From: Onchidella celtica
Taxonomy: Eukaryota; Mollusca; Gastropoda; Systellommatophora; Onchidiidae
DNA length: 64,000 bases
Direction of reading: 5' to 3'
Assembly: GCA_963931925.1 (NCBI GenBank)
Contig: OZ007580.1
Span: forward strand, 7,253,947 to 7,317,946
The notes under the pieces were generated by a model, which saw only the letters and a program-made list of their open reading frames with translations, did no database searches and was not told the DNA's origin. This document shows, in pieces, positions 26,401-35,174 of this stretch (positions are counted from its first letter, which is position 1; each line of letters opens with the position of its first letter). Position numbers and translations under genes: made by a program.

Positions 26401-27264
26401 TTTTATAGTTAAATGAAGTATGTTTACATCAAAATTTAGCTGTGAAAACATTGACGATGGATCAGCTGCAGAGTATAGAAATGAATATACATGGTGTTGT
26501 TTTAAACAAAAATTTTTTTTTGACAGTCATTTCGTGTTGTTGGTACAATTTGTTTTTGCCATTGCCTGATAGATAACATGCCAACAATCAGCACTGGTAC
26601 AAATATATATATATCTCATGTGCATTTTAGAAACCAGAATAGGACGGCCGAGACCAAAGACAGCATTAGGCAGAAGAGAAGAAGAAAGCAAAATTCCTCC
26701 TCTGGAGAATTGCATCATGACCAAGTAAGTTCTATGTTTTACATGTGTACTGAAATATAACTAAACCAAATATTTTTACCTCTTTTATTATATTCAATGA
26801 AATCTACTTACTCCATAATGGTTATCAAAAATCATATTCATTACAATCACAAAAGTTTCATCATTGTTTGGAACAAGGCTTTCTTTATTGTATTAAGTTC
26901 ATTCAATTTTATGTGTCTCCAGTGATCTGACATACATATTAGATCCTGAAGTTGATAAAATCACCAAAATGTAACTTTGTATTCTTAAATGAATCACAGT
27001 CATTCAGTTGGACTTGTTTCGATTTGATAGTGGAAAATATCAATTTGGTGGATACATCATTGCTTTTCTTTACTTTCAAATGTTTATTAGATTGATATTA
27101 ATACATTGTATTTCCTATTTTCACATACTGTATTGTTATGGTGAATCATTTTTCTGCTTTTGCACAACACTGTTTTTTTATGTCAAATTTTACCAGATTT
27201 TTGTTTTCTTTGCAGGTGGTATGGGGCTGCTATCAAATGGAATGGCACAATGCCCTTCGTATGA
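1864..27264 (+). CDS. MINDY4B: MINDY-4B-like inactive deubiquitinase (13 exons)
   Basis: The spliced gene is 1864-1971, 6949-7084, 8186-8268, 10073-10192, 11105-11202, 11873-12038, 18945-19010, 20826-about 20906, 23031-23190, 24719-24805, 25675-25855, 26631-26724 and 27216-27264, about 475 codons. Active MINDY enzymes (MIU-containing family) cleave Lys48-linked ubiquitin chains. From exon 3 on, the order of blocks follows the MINDY-4 catalytic domain: the IGGIP/LRKIVYG block, the YGIQ active-site loop, VQGYMLKQLIFD, LLNLALTGKA, LKTPKNPIWV, LFSLNPDLVCDWR, and an ending like WYGAAIKWNG. The first 80 residues are low-complexity and unplaced. At the loop where MINDY-4 has GGPCG, this protein reads RCGSRG, so Arg153 replaces Cys. 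Near Leu388 the His of MINDY-4 ESHFS is also missing. Human MINDY-4B is likewise described as inactive. All splice phases agree except exon 8 to 9. Confidence 0.85.
2315..3446. mobile_element. Possible TTAA-flanked piggyBac-like element
   Basis: TTAACCCTCGTCC at the left faces GGACTAGGGTTAA at the right, so both ends read TTAACCCTnGTCC with TTAA duplicated. The CCCT terminus next to TTAA is typical of piggyBac. Only about 13 bases pair, and no transposase frame is seen inside. The right end carries two copies of GTGGCCTCCCGCAGGA and a GC-rich hairpin. This may be a chance pairing or a degraded non-autonomous copy. Confidence 0.35.
3391..3416. repeat. GC-rich perfect-stem hairpin
   Basis: GGCCTCGCG faces CGCGGGGAGGCC across a TGTTG loop, a strong stem within otherwise AT-rich intron. 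Two copies of GTGGCCTCCCGCAGGA lie at about 3333 and 3421 on either side, with a short CCCGCAGGA tandem between them. Confidence 0.5.
4041..4460 (-). mobile_element. TIR MITE, family A copy 1
   Basis: The left end TAGGTAGAATGCACAT and the right end ATGCGCATTCTGCCTA are inverted copies, and TA lies at both borders. The block at about 4400-4455 (CATCTTTAGTGTCGAAAGATCA and the following CACTCTGTGACG region) is the reverse complement of the left end of the element at 30882. The two are therefore the same family in opposite orientation. No coding capacity is seen. A TA target suggests a mariner-type mobiliser, but this is inference. Confidence 0.7.
6949..7084 (+). CDS. MINDY4B: MINDY4B-like exon 2
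   Basis: It begins after ctcctcag in phase 0 and encodes a Ser/Pro-rich linker beginning RSDSSPGERNGQPP and ending WSPQPLVVKRG. The donor G|gtgggt leaves one base that joins GA of exon 3 to give Gly, which is the only choice of GT that keeps the frame. A later stop at 7132 shows the donor must lie before it. Confidence 0.7.
7085..8185 (+). other. Intron 2
   Basis: No repeat family, exon or RNA gene is recognised. A pyrimidine-rich tract (ttgtttttttcccccacattag) precedes exon 3. Confidence 0.6.
8186..8268 (+). CDS. MINDY4B: MINDY4B-like exon 3
   Basis: Two bases complete Gly from exon 2, followed by DTVLFPTLARRS and NTIGGIPITLETAI, ending in phase 0 at ATT|gtgagt. The GGIP(I/V)xLE element precedes the catalytic domain in MINDY-4-type proteins, where it corresponds to the KPIDLSVAKEI stretch. 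Confidence 0.8.
8269..10072 (+). other. Intron 3
   Basis: The intron contains a 3' SINE fragment at about 9085-9245 preceded by a poly-C tract. The rest is AT-rich with nothing recognisable. Confidence 0.6.
9085..9245 (+). mobile_element. SINE 3' fragment
   Basis: From CCGGCACTGCACTGTGG through CTCCAGTTGTAACTGG to CAAATTTCCCAAATGGGATT and an A-rich tail, this copies the 3' part of the SINE at 53237-53718. The tRNA-like head is absent, and a C-rich run sits where the 53-kb copy also has one. It is a 5'-truncated insertion in the sense of the host gene. Confidence 0.8.
10073..10192 (+). CDS. MINDY4B: MINDY4B-like exon 4 (start of catalytic fold)
   Basis: Forty codons, phase 0 to phase 0, ending AGA|gtaagt. 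DLRKIVYGSPIHSFSKEWRK aligns with the MINDY-4 stretch IKTLLFGSSFCCFNEEWKL. The exon ends YGIQTLR, just before the active-site loop. The Gln used for the oxyanion hole in active MINDY enzymes aligns here with Thr. Confidence 0.9.
10193..11104 (+). other. Intron 4
   Basis: Apart from a short GA run near 10385-10401, no repeat or coding segment is seen. Confidence 0.55.
11105..11202 (+). CDS. MINDY4B: MINDY4B-like exon 5 (altered active-site loop)
   Basis: It follows ttacctttcag and encodes CGSRGLALCVQGYMLKQLIF and a few more residues, ending with two bases of a Gly codon before gtaagt. It aligns with MINDY-4 [20 protein letters not shown]. The catalytic Cys position is Arg, and Cys occurs instead three residues earlier and again in ALCVQ. 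Confidence 0.9.
11230..11394 (+). repeat. Tandem duplication, about 82 bp x 2
   Basis: The block TGGGATTTCTGTGTTGTGGG... through ATTATCTCTGATAAA occurs twice back to back (about 11230-11310 and 11311-11394) with few differences. It is intronic and begins 28 bases after the exon 5 donor, so it is a recent local duplication without coding meaning. Confidence 0.85.
11873..12038 (+). CDS. MINDY4B: MINDY4B-like exon 6
   Basis: One base completes Gly from exon 5. ALSPNAFERRRALIGAMCEI, LWQAGEKKRACVCL and YRYRPDSITEK follow, ending phase 0 at AAG|gtgaat. It aligns with MINDY-4 [20 protein letters not shown] and GKYKADGVLE. The next intron, 6.9 kb long, holds the antisense integrase element. Confidence 0.9.
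12296..12635. mobile_element. TTAA-type MITE (degenerate)
   Basis: Left end TTAACTCTTTCCCTAC pairs with right end GTAGGGAAAGAGCTAA, with one mismatch inside the 16 bases. The right TTAA is mutated to CTAA. The 340-bp interior has no open frame. It resembles a non-autonomous piggyBac-like element. Confidence 0.55.
13452..14022. mobile_element. 571-bp TIR element with AAAT target duplication
   Basis: GTGAGGCGGCCCAGGAAAAC at the left and its inverse at the right form a TIR of about 32 bases that differs at one position. Both borders are flanked by AAAT, a four-base target duplication. The interior includes a poly-G run near 13930 and open frames without family signatures. It is a non-autonomous DNA transposon of undetermined superfamily. 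Confidence 0.8.
15051..15215. repeat. Left palindrome-rich flank of the integrase element
   Basis: Five near-palindromes of about 20 bases are spaced about 30 bases apart, for example AGGCATTTCCAGGAATGCCT at 15129 and the AGGCATTTCCTAGGAATG unit near 15188. TCATTCTC/GAGAATGA variants alternate with them. Part of the block is the inverse of the right flank. Confidence 0.75.
15985..16420 (-). repeat. 33-bp coding minisatellite (11-residue units)
   Basis: About 13 in-frame units of the type HVDEITDVAAH sit in the integrase protein after the DDE core. First-position residues run S-H-H-P-H, and this five-unit order recurs, giving a higher-order period of 165 bp. The array is also open in the opposite strand and in a third frame, so long open frames there (for example + strand 15709-16452) are shadows. 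Confidence 0.9.
17290..17855 (-). other. Intron of the integrase gene, microsatellite-filled
   Basis: The intron contains AAAT repeats, an (AGT)n run at about 17378-17433, and GA-rich tracts at 17434-17450 and 17655-17816. The latter includes a duplicated block GAAAATCGAAAACAGAGAGA. The borders gtcagt and acacag fit splice consensus and preserve reading frame. Confidence 0.75.
18171..18221. repeat. 27-bp direct repeat x 2
   Basis: AAATAAGTGAGTGATAGTCG with a few more bases occurs twice in succession immediately inside the right flank of the integrase element. Confidence 0.8.
18227..18425. repeat. Right palindrome-rich flank of the integrase element
   Basis: It starts TGTTACAGTCAAACCCAG as does the left block, then AGAGAATGACTGAAAAAGGC. 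It ends with AGGCATTCCTGGAAATGCC and GGAATTACTTGGGAA, which are inverse to the left block. The near-palindrome CATTCTCCGAGAATG lies at about 18349. Confidence 0.75.
18945..19010 (+). CDS. MINDY4B: MINDY4B-like exon 7
   Basis: Twenty-two codons, phase 0 at both ends, between ctactag and gtaaat. IQLFEFKKFEDLQNFVKRNL aligns with the LHSLTCYEDLVTFLQQSI stretch of MINDY-4. Confidence 0.85.
19011..20825 (+). other. Intron 7
   Basis: AT-rich with no recognised repeat or exon. A poly-T tract precedes the exon 8 acceptor. Confidence 0.55.
20826..20906 (+). CDS. MINDY4B: MINDY4B-like exon 8 (3' border uncertain)
   Basis: It begins after tttttacag and encodes CYIGGSMSVQVGLFIFKLIL followed by SSDTVDT. 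A nine-base tandem duplication (GACACAGTC twice) sits at the end. Exon 9 needs two bases left over here, but the plausible donors leave none (ACA|gtccca) or one (CAT|gtagtt). Only a weak TT|gtcttc fits. The end is therefore a guess by alignment. Confidence 0.6.
20907..23030 (+). other. Intron 8
   Basis: It carries a possible inverted-repeat element near 21359-21643. Otherwise it is AT-rich with nothing I can support. Confidence 0.5.
21359..21643. mobile_element. Degenerate MITE with AACTCTTT ends
   Basis: AACTCTTTCAGGCCTG at the left faces GGGCCTTAAAGAGTT at the right. The ends resemble those at 12296-12635 (AACTCTTTCCCTAC), so it may be the same TTAA-type family in decayed form. Confidence 0.4.
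23031..23190 (+). CDS. MINDY4B: MINDY4B-like exon 9
   Basis: After tttatag one base completes a codon. VREDLQADHETKIKLLTDME and ISQSLLNLALTGKATPYIHN follow, ending phase 0 at CTG|gtgagt. ELVNLLLTGKAVSNVFND of MINDY-4 is the matching conserved block. Confidence 0.9.
23484..23745 (-). mobile_element. LINE 3' end fragment (decayed)
   Basis: Read on the minus strand it encodes AGHVGRMQDDRWTKHCTEWQ, then KTGRRTRG, a stop, PGRRWQDDIKQRGG. This is the C-terminal region typical of jockey/CR1-like non-LTR retrotransposons. It ends CTGCAGTGGATGGACAACAC followed by one or two AAAGGTG units. The same 3' end occurs at 53.1-53.8 kb. Confidence 0.75.
24719..24805 (+). CDS. MINDY4B: MINDY4B-like exon 10
   Basis: Twenty-nine codons, phase 0 at both ends, between catttcag and gtaagt. 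PYPVYGIQTRSQVGFLFWDK matches the RGIAARSDIGFLSLFEHY block. Confidence 0.9.
24955..25184. mobile_element. Possible decayed MITE in intron 10
   Basis: CTTTAAGCCTTGCGGTGTCACA at the left is inverse to TGTGACACCGAAAGAGTTAA at the right, with the inner ten bases (CGGTGTCACA) pairing perfectly. The outer TTAACTCTTT motif recalls the elements at 12.3 and 21.4 kb. Confidence 0.4.
25470..25540 (-). repeat. ATTTATATAGCGCC / AAT-repeat element fragment
   Basis: Minus-strand reading gives an (AAT)n-like run and then ATCATTTATATAGCGCCTAATCC. The motif CATTTATATAGCGC next to an AAT run is also at 34730-34800, so both are pieces of one dispersed family. Confidence 0.6.
25675..25855 (+). CDS. MINDY4B: MINDY4B-like exon 11 (catalytic His lost)
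   Basis: Sixty codons plus one base, between tgatcag and gtaaaa. LKTPKNPIWVTKVNGLYGLL, FSLNPDLVCDWRVENRF and MLYYTGL align with [37 protein letters not shown] and YYDGL. The His position of ESHFS is Leu (about residue 388). Confidence 0.92.
25856..26630 (+). other. Intron 11
   Basis: TTAACCCTCCCGAGCCCC at 26130 and the partly inverse GCTTGGGCCTAAAGGATT near 26350 may be the ends of a decayed TTAA-type MITE. Nothing else is seen. Confidence 0.35.
26631..26724 (+). CDS. MINDY4B: MINDY4B-like exon 12
   Basis: Two bases complete Glu from exon 11. TRIGRPRPKTALGRREEESK, IPPLENCIMT follow, then AA before gtaagt. PPLExCIxTK is the MINDY-4 C-terminal signature. Confidence 0.88.
27216..27264 (+). CDS. 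MINDY4B: MINDY4B-like terminal exon 13
   Basis: After tttgcag, one base completes Lys. WYGAAIKWNGTMPFV and a TGA stop follow. It matches the WKGASVNWNGSDPIL ending of MINDY-4, which fixes the end of the gene. Confidence 0.9.
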
Positions 27265-27860
27265 TGCAGTGCACTTTGTAGGCCTACACAGCATTAATAT
27301 TCCAGCATTACAAGATGAACAAAGCATTTAGTTTCAGTTCGTATTATAACATAATAGTTGAAATCTCAGTGTCAAGATTGCAAAAGCATTAAAGGATGAG
27401 GAAAGATGTGTTTCATTATCACTGAATTGTTTCTTTAACAGGAATTACATATCCTGGTGATGTCTTTCCCAGTGCTTATAGAACAAATTTAATTGATTAT
27501 GGCACGGTTAAGGAGAATTTGGTTAATAACATTCTGAGCAAACATTAATTATATTTGTCATGAAAGCAGGTATGATAGAAAAGAGTGTGTTTCATGAAGA
27601 TTGGCCAAAAACCTTAGATGAATTGTGAAATCCCATGCCAAAAGTACATGTTAATGTCAAATATTTAATTTTCAGTTTGAACTAACCAAATACAAGTGTG
27701 GATCATGGCAAGCCTGGAGCTATTTCTGTATTTTATTTGGCTTCCAGATCACATTATTTTCAGTCAACAAGAAAGATTTTTTTGTCATTTTTTTAGAGAT
27801 TCCAATTTTTTTTCATTTCTTGTCAATCCAAATAAATGTCTTTCATATTTACGTTTCCAA
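27265..27860 (+). other. Likely 3' UTR of the MINDY-4B-like gene
   Basis: An ATTAAA at about 27388 is followed by a GT-rich stretch, and a canonical AATAAA lies at 27831-27836. Either could direct polyadenylation. No further exon is seen. Confidence 0.5.
27831..27836 (+). terminator. AATAAA polyadenylation signal candidate
   Basis: First canonical AATAAA downstream of the TGA at 27262-27264. T-rich sequence follows. Confidence 0.45.
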
Positions 27861-28442
27861 TTTTGTTTGATATATGGATGTACACAAAAAGTTGCTCAGA
27901 GTTGCTGATTTATTGAGTCATGATTTAATTTACAAAAATGCCTTGTTATTTTTATGTGCGCATAATTATGTTGTACGAAAGATGTCAGAGTTCACATAGA
28001 TGAAAATTGTCTGTTTGTTAGAGGATTGCAGCTGAAGTAAAAGTTTGGTTTGGTTCTTCTGCCGCAAAAAAATGTCATGCATTAATTTATTGTGTTCAAG
28101 AAATGCAAATTAAAGTAATAATGAGCAGAATGAAGTAATGTAGTGACAGTTTTGAAATGGATTTTGTACAAGAAGATGTGATCTTGTTTTTTTTGTATTC
28201 AGGTAGTTTATTTCATTCAAAATGGCACAAAAATGCAGCATTCTTTCCTTGCAGGCACCTACTTCAATGTGCAACATCCTAAATCACTTTTTCAACTTAC
28301 ATGTGTGGTTCACAAAGCTATGCATTTAACTTGTGTGCCTCCTTCACAGCATTCCAGTTTGGAACATTGTTACATTAGCAGTCATTGTTAATTTCACAGA
28401 GTTATCTGTACACTTCGCACGGCTGAGGGAAGTGAGAATGAA

Positions 28443-28696
28443 TTAACCCTCTGGCTGCCAAGCCCAAGTGCCCTTTCTTCCCTTAGACGACCAGAATGAC
28501 AGATTATAAATGGGTAAAAAGACAGGAGGAAGTAGTATAAAATTGAGAATGCAAAACATGCTGGAACAATGTTGGCCAGTACATCGGCCTCGTGGCAGTT
28601 TAAGCATGAGACGGTAGGGCCGAATTTCGGCCATGATCAGTCTTTTTCAAAATATAATGGGCCAATACATTGCAACTGTGGCAGCAAGAGGGTTAA
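28443..28696. mobile_element. piggyBac-like MITE flanked by TTAA
   Basis: TTAACCCTCTGGCTGCCA and the inverse of TGGCAGCAAGAGGGTTAA agree at 17 of 18 positions, and TTAA stands at both borders. The 246-bp interior has no transposase. The CCCT terminus at a TTAA target is characteristic of piggyBac. Confidence 0.85.
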
Positions 28697-30881
28697 ATTC
28701 CACGTTGTCAACAATGTAAGAATTGAATCAAGATGTTTTGATCAGAAAAATGATTGTTTTAGTGAATAATTAAATAATTAAATTGCTTCTGCATCTTTGG
28801 CCATTTCAGTTTGAATATTTGGATCTGCTCAACATTATATTGTTTTCAGTCTGTGTTCAGAGAAAGTCTCAATAGAAAAAGGGAGTAATAGAAATTTTCT
28901 GTTCTTTTTGTTTTGTTTTGTGTTTTTTTTGTAAATTTTTCATTCTCCAACTGGAATTGTTGTCCTGAATTGATTTTAGATGTATGCAGAAAGACCATAA
29001 CAGTTTTTGTTCTATGGGGTGCTGATAAAACATCCATGCCAAATTGTGAAAACCAAAGATTCTGTATTTTCTGCAGATTTTGTATTGTGTGATAACTGGG
29101 TGAATTGACCTTAAATATGATGTCATGTGTATAGCATTTAATCCACACAAAAGCTGTTTTCTTTGATGAAGGAAAGGTTTCCAATAGCTTTGCCTTTCCT
29201 AAATCAATCAACTGGAACTGTCATTCCCATTGTCCATACCTGTATATATCAAAATGGTTGTTTACTTTTGCAACATGCGTGAAAAGGGTGTAGGCAGGCA
29301 GTCTTCAGATATCCCCTTGGGCTATTGGAGATAAGTAGCCTATGCATTAAAATTTTTTCCTTAAATTTCTTCCGTTTCTTCTAAGGAATAACCAGTGACC
29401 AAATACAACAAAAAAAATGATCTACAATCAAATTAAAAGTGAAGATTGTTGTGGTTTTTGGCACTCAGATGGAACTATTTAAATACAGTAATCTTATATT
29501 TTTGTCGCTGTATTTTCTAAGGATATTATATCAGAGTTGGCTGACCTATTTTTATGGCCAGGAAAAAAATGTAGGCTTTTTCAGGAGTTCGATCTTTTTT
29601 TCTTTTCCAGTCTATGGTGTTGTTTTTTGTTCTTTGTTCACGAAATTTACATTTTTATGTAGAGTTCAGTATCTTGTTTCCACTGTTGTTCACAGTGGAC
29701 GCAGAAGTCTGTTACAAGACTGAGCAATTTTTCCCCCCGATGTCAGTAGTTAAGGGACCATGAAAACTGGTGCACAACATCTGTATGAGAATAACGAATA
29801 ATTTAACTCGGGTTATTGTGATTCTCCTTATCACAGATTTCGCCATCCCAAGCGTTAGTGTGAAAAAGAAACAGGTAACTTTTCAAAGATGTTCATCTGT
29901 GCCCCGTAATTATTGTGTAATAAAATATTCCATGGCATTTTAATGATCTACTTTTGAGAATTATGTTATAGAATTTTTTGTACATATCGGGAATTTTCTA
30001 ATCTGCAGGATCAAGGATTCTATTATAAAAGAAAATAGTAGCGAGAGTAATTCATTGTGGTGCAATTTTTGGTCTTTTTTTTTGCTCAATGCTACAGCCT
30101 AAATGACAGTTTCAGAAGTTAGAAAATCAATTTTCTTAAGTGTCAACTAATCCAGCCTAATCACTTTTGTATCCACCGATTGTATTGATTTAAGTTTCGG
30201 GTATTTTTAAATAAAAAGTTGTAAAAATGTGAAATGCAAGGGTCTTTGTTTTTTTGCTCCCTGTAAATCTATGGCCATCATTTCATGTTGCTTCATTTGT
30301 TATTATGATATCTTGAATTCCATTGCTGTGATATTTACGCACATGTTTTACAATAGATTTACAAGTGTATATTTATGAGCATTTATATATTCTGGTATAA
30401 ACTTTGCTGATAACATTTGAAAGACTGGTCAATAGTTATTCACAGTCTGATCACAGTTATCAGGATTTCGATTTGGATAAACTAGTGGATAAACAACATA
30501 ACTTGCTTAGAAATGAGTACCTCTGATTAAGGCAAACACTATTCATTCCATTAGTTTCTTCTCTCTGTCACAGGAAAATAGAGAAGTTCATACATACATG
30601 TACTAGGTTCTATAACTGCTTGATTAGCTTTCCCTCTCTACAACTGTATTTCGCATCTGAGAGTTTATAACACAGAGGGCTCCGTCTTATTTCTCAGCTA
30701 GCACATAATCTCACTGGAATGAGGAAGCTCTGATAAACATGGTCAGATTGTAAATGTTACTACCTGGACTGACATTCAGTCTCTAATTGATTGGATCAAT
30801 TATTATTCGTTTCATTCAGTATTAAGTTCATGCATTTAATAATGAGTTGTTAGTTTTCAAATGTCTGTGAGCAGAAAATTA

Positions 30882-31172
30882 TAGGTAGAATGCGCATGAC
30901 ATCACAGAGTGTTTTTGTTTTGATCTTTCGCCACTAAAGATGGTCGGTGGATCAGCTGATTGGTGTAACTTGGAGGTATGTCTAAGTGGTTAAAATGCCT
31001 ACTAGTTGCATTGCAGTTGATTGCTAGGACAGGTATGGAAAGGATGGATCCAAGCTGGTTAGATTCCCTGCCTAGCAGTGCAAATCAACCATCGAATCAA
31101 AATCAATTCCACAATTACCATGGTGGTGGGTGGATCCAGACAAGAAAGATGGCGGATATGCCATTCTACCTA
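30882..31172 (+). mobile_element. TIR MITE, family A copy 2
   Basis: Ends TAGGTAGAATGCGCAT and ATGCCATTCTACCTA are inverted, and TA lies at both borders. The left end continues with CACAGAGTGTTTTTG and GATCTTTCG, the inverse of the right end of the 4041-4460 element. The interior frames are accidental. Confidence 0.8.
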
Positions 31173-33998
31173 CACCAGTCAACAGAGTTTATTAATGTGG
31201 CTTACGTGTAAAGACCACAAGAGAGAGAAATAAGCAAAGTCTTAAAAAAAATGTTTTTGGGAAATTGAAGGCTGAATCTGTTAGGAAGGTTCAGATAAAG
31301 TAATGAATGTGTGTGTGAATCACATATGAGCATCTATGGCTTATTGTGTTTGAAGATATGGACAGATTCTTTTCTCTTAAGCGCCAGCTATTGTGTCTGA
31401 TTTTCAATTTAGGTTTGAAATTCAAACATCTTGCTAAGAATACACAACAATTCAGTATCAAGATGGCTCTTTTACAGATTTGAAGATGCATTTCTGAATT
31501 TATACAATATAAAAAGTCATATGGCAAGAATGTCTTGTTTTTTAAATTTGTTCCTGTGTAAGCTTATCTTATAGTTTAATTTACATGAGCAATCAGCATT
31601 ATAAATAACACTGGTACAGACACAGCTTACTCTCAGAATGAGTGGATGATTTCTCTTCTTTGTTTTCCTTTATTTTTAATCCTTGGATTCATTTACTCCC
31701 CTTGACTGGGTTAAATTTTTCCAAAACAGGGAAGTGGAAACATTTTGCATGTATGGCAGGGGATTGTATGAACAACTGGTCAGAATAATGATAACAAGAG
31801 TAAAGTGCTTGGCAGATTGTTTATTTAAGATAACCAGCAACGGATGTAGGGCTCTTGATGCAAAATATGGAAACAGAAACAACCCTCCCCAAAGTTGAAT
31901 ATATGTACCACTTGACCTGATCTAAGAGCAGTTCTGGGGAATAACAATAATGGGATGCATTACTAGCAATTGTTCATTGAACATTTAAATAAGAAACTAG
32001 ACAAATGGATATTTTATTATTGCCTTTATCACTGTTCATCACCGTCCCTTTTGTTAGGAAGATAAAACTTGTGTATTTGTGACAAAGAACAATGTTATGT
32101 GGCCTAAATAATGCTTTAACCTAGTGCATGATGTAATATCTTCATGCATGCACAAAAAATACACATTTTATTTATAAACTGAAATTGCATCACTCCAGCT
32201 GTTGATAATTTGTTATCAGAACAAACTGATAAGGTTTTTGATGATTTTTTATCTAATGTTAATCCAGACATGTTAGTTTTTTAAACAAAAATTTTAAACA
32301 AATACAAAAGCTTTAAGTTGTTAAGTATTTAAACACACCAATTATTTAGCAGTGACGCATTCATTTATTTAACAAAGTTGACAACAGAACTAAAAATAGA
32401 TCTGATGGCAGACTTCAAATTAAACAACAATTGACAGCTAATTGTGAGACAGGAATGAGTTATGTGGTTCCAACGTTGTTGACTCTCGCTTCAACTGGGC
32501 CTTCAGTATAACATCTGTCATCTTCTGGTGCAGTTATAAAACAAAACTCACCAAAGCAAGTACCCTGAGTTTGGTGATATGTCATGAAAAAAGGTCGGTT
32601 TATTTTACTTGAATTTGGGAAACTACACAAGAGGCTGCGTGTTCAATTAATACCCTAAAAAGAGATCATAGACTCCCACAACACTCATCACCTGTGGAAT
32701 ATATGCTTCAACTTTAGGCTAAGGATACAGTGGGAAGTTGAATACATCGTGATATTTGATTTGGGCTTCAGAAGTCACCTTGTAACATAAGAAAAGGAAA
32801 AAGCATAAAAATAAGTAAATGGATACATGAAGTGATCAGATGTATAGAATGACAAACAATTAGAGCGTCCTGAAAGGTAAATATGCTTTTGAAGGTTTTC
32901 TATTGCTTCCACTGATTTGAAAATGCATGCATTAAAAATAAGAGAAATAAACTGTCTCGCCTTCAAGTAATTTATTGTAATGCAGATAAATTATTTATTA
33001 TGTAGCTTTGATTTCCTTAAAACAGAATCGTAAATGAAACTCTAACTTATTTCAATGTGATAAGTTGTCGATATGGAGTCTAATACAATAAAAAAAATTT
33101 TTTTGAAAGTTTGAATTTCTTTTCTCTCACACAGCTAATGTCAAACAGTTCTCTAAAAATAAAAGCACTGAAAAAAGGCCAATTTGAGAACAGATTTTCC
33201 TGTCGTTTCAAGGCCAAAGGTAGACGATTTTGGCCAACTTCACTTCATTTCCCTTTTTCAGACCAATCTGGCAATCGCTGAGTTCAGTCCTGGCATATTT
33301 GGCTTGGCCAACTGAACAAGCCAAAGCTCCCGATGTTCAAATGTTTGCACGGGACTTGCTGGCGTTCTCTGCGCTCAAGCTTATTTGGCAAAGGGCGATT
33401 ACTAATGTAATGTCCTTCTGGAAAAGGACATAACTCTGCCTTGATAGCTTAAGAAAATAACATTGCACTATTTAAGCTTTTGCAATGGGCACTAACAAAA
33501 TGTACTTTGTCACTGTGAAATGACTGTTTTAAGTGTAAACTTTGGTGATGTCCCGTTCAGGAATTAGAACTGCTTATCCCAATAAAATACATCACATGAT
33601 GGCATAAATCTCTGAGAGGGATTCTCTGTTCATTGTGGAGGTTTCCAAATTGAAATACTTGTGGGAAAATATACTTAAAGTTCCATGACCTTGGCCTAAA
33701 ATTTTGGGGTGGCCTTTGCCAAAACGAATAAACGGATGGTCAAGTTTCGTGGCAATGAAAAAAATGACAAATTGCAAATCAAGTTTATTTTATCCCGTGA
33801 TCTCTTAATTTCATTTGTTGTTGTTGTCTTTGTAATATGCTCCAAATGTAGTTTATGATCCTGTCTCTCAAACATGTTGAAGCTGCAACCCAGTTGAGCT
33901 AATACTTAAATCAGTTTATATGTGGCTTTGCTTTCTTCGGGGACAATCTCATGTTTGTTTCACCTTAGTTGAATGTTTACCTTCCTCAGCTGGTTTTA

Positions 33999-34059
33999 CG
34001 TTAGAGGAGGTGAGGACGAAAGAGAGTCAGGGCATCAAGGTTACGAGACTTGAAACAGG
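33999..34059 (+). CDS. Isolated possible exon
   Basis: Between a pyrimidine-rich acceptor (ccttcctcag at about 33989) and a donor (ACAG|gtaata) the frame encodes GFTLEEVRTKESQGIKVTRL. It looks like a short coding exon, but no partner exons were found and the family is not recognised. It may be a false positive. Confidence 0.2.
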
Positions 34060-34721
34060 TAATATGCATCTGTGTCATGATATGCAGAAGCACATCCTCT
34101 GAATGGGGACAGATTTTTATTTTCTTAGATTATCTCAAAAGGGATGCAGTGCAAACTATTCAATAATGTGAAATTTAGAATATTTTACCTGTTACTTTTT
34201 TATTCTGTAATTTATCACATTTGAAACTAAATCTTTTGAATACAAAAAAAAATATCTATAGGAGTTAAGCTGATAAGATATCAAAATTGTGTATCTCAAG
34301 CATATATAATTTCAGGTTGATTATGATTTTTTTTGTTTGTTGAAACTTCTTCATTTCACAGTACAAAATCCAATTGACATCCATGTTTACTACAATTCAA
34401 AAACGTTTGACAGCATGCTTTTGAGAAGATTTCAAGAATTAAAAGTTCTTTCAATCCAGCCTTCCTGGTACTGTCACTTGTGTCCATCCACCTAAATATC
34501 ACTGACATATTAAAACAATTCCTTATTGCCGAAATGTCAGAGTACTCGCATCCGACAATGCGTTTTCAGATGCAGGGAAATTGATAGAATCACTATTTAA
34601 GATTGTGTAAAAGTAAATTGGATCAGGAGCTGCAGCAAAACTGCCTAGGATGTTTTTTTTAATTTATCACTATCAGTGTCTTGCACACTTCTAATAATTG
34701 ACATTTTCTCCAACTTGTAGG

Positions 34722-34920
34722 ATGAATAATAATAAATAATAATAATAAATGGCATTTATATAGCGCTTAACCCTGTTTCACAGGCTCTAAGCGCTTTACA
34801 GAACTTATTTACTACTTTACAAACGCATTCACTCCCACATTCTAATTGTACATAATACGCACACAATCTCATGTCAACCACAGAGCAGAATGGAGCTGCC
34901 TGCGAGGCGCTGAACACACT
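34722..34920 (+). repeat. AAT-run / CATTTATATAGCGC dispersed element
   Basis: An (AATAAT)n run is followed by GGCATTTATATAGCGCTTAA and GCTCTAAGCGCTTTACAGA. AGCGCTT...AAGCGCT forms an inverted pair. Such AAT-linked elements are common in marine invertebrate genomes. Partial copies lie at 25.5 kb and perhaps 12.15 kb. Confidence 0.65.
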
Positions 34921-35174
34921 GCACTGCTTCTTTCTCTCTCCCTGTCTCACTCACTCTCTCTCTCTATCTCAGAGCAAATTGTAAGGCAGCCTGTTAGGCG
35001 CAGATCACAACTCACAACAGTTCACAACTCACAGCAGTTCACAACTCACATCAGTTCACAACATACAACTCAAATAATATTTGAAAATTTATTAATAACA
35101 ATATATATTTAATAATGAATAATAATAAATTTTTGTTGTTGCTGGTGGGGGAGGGATATGGATAAATCTTAATC

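Noticed and set aside
33170-33440. GC-richer patch with an acceptor-like tttttcag, considered as an exon
   Set aside because: No donor fits an open frame with conserved content. The frame IWQSLSSVLAYLAW is not recognised.
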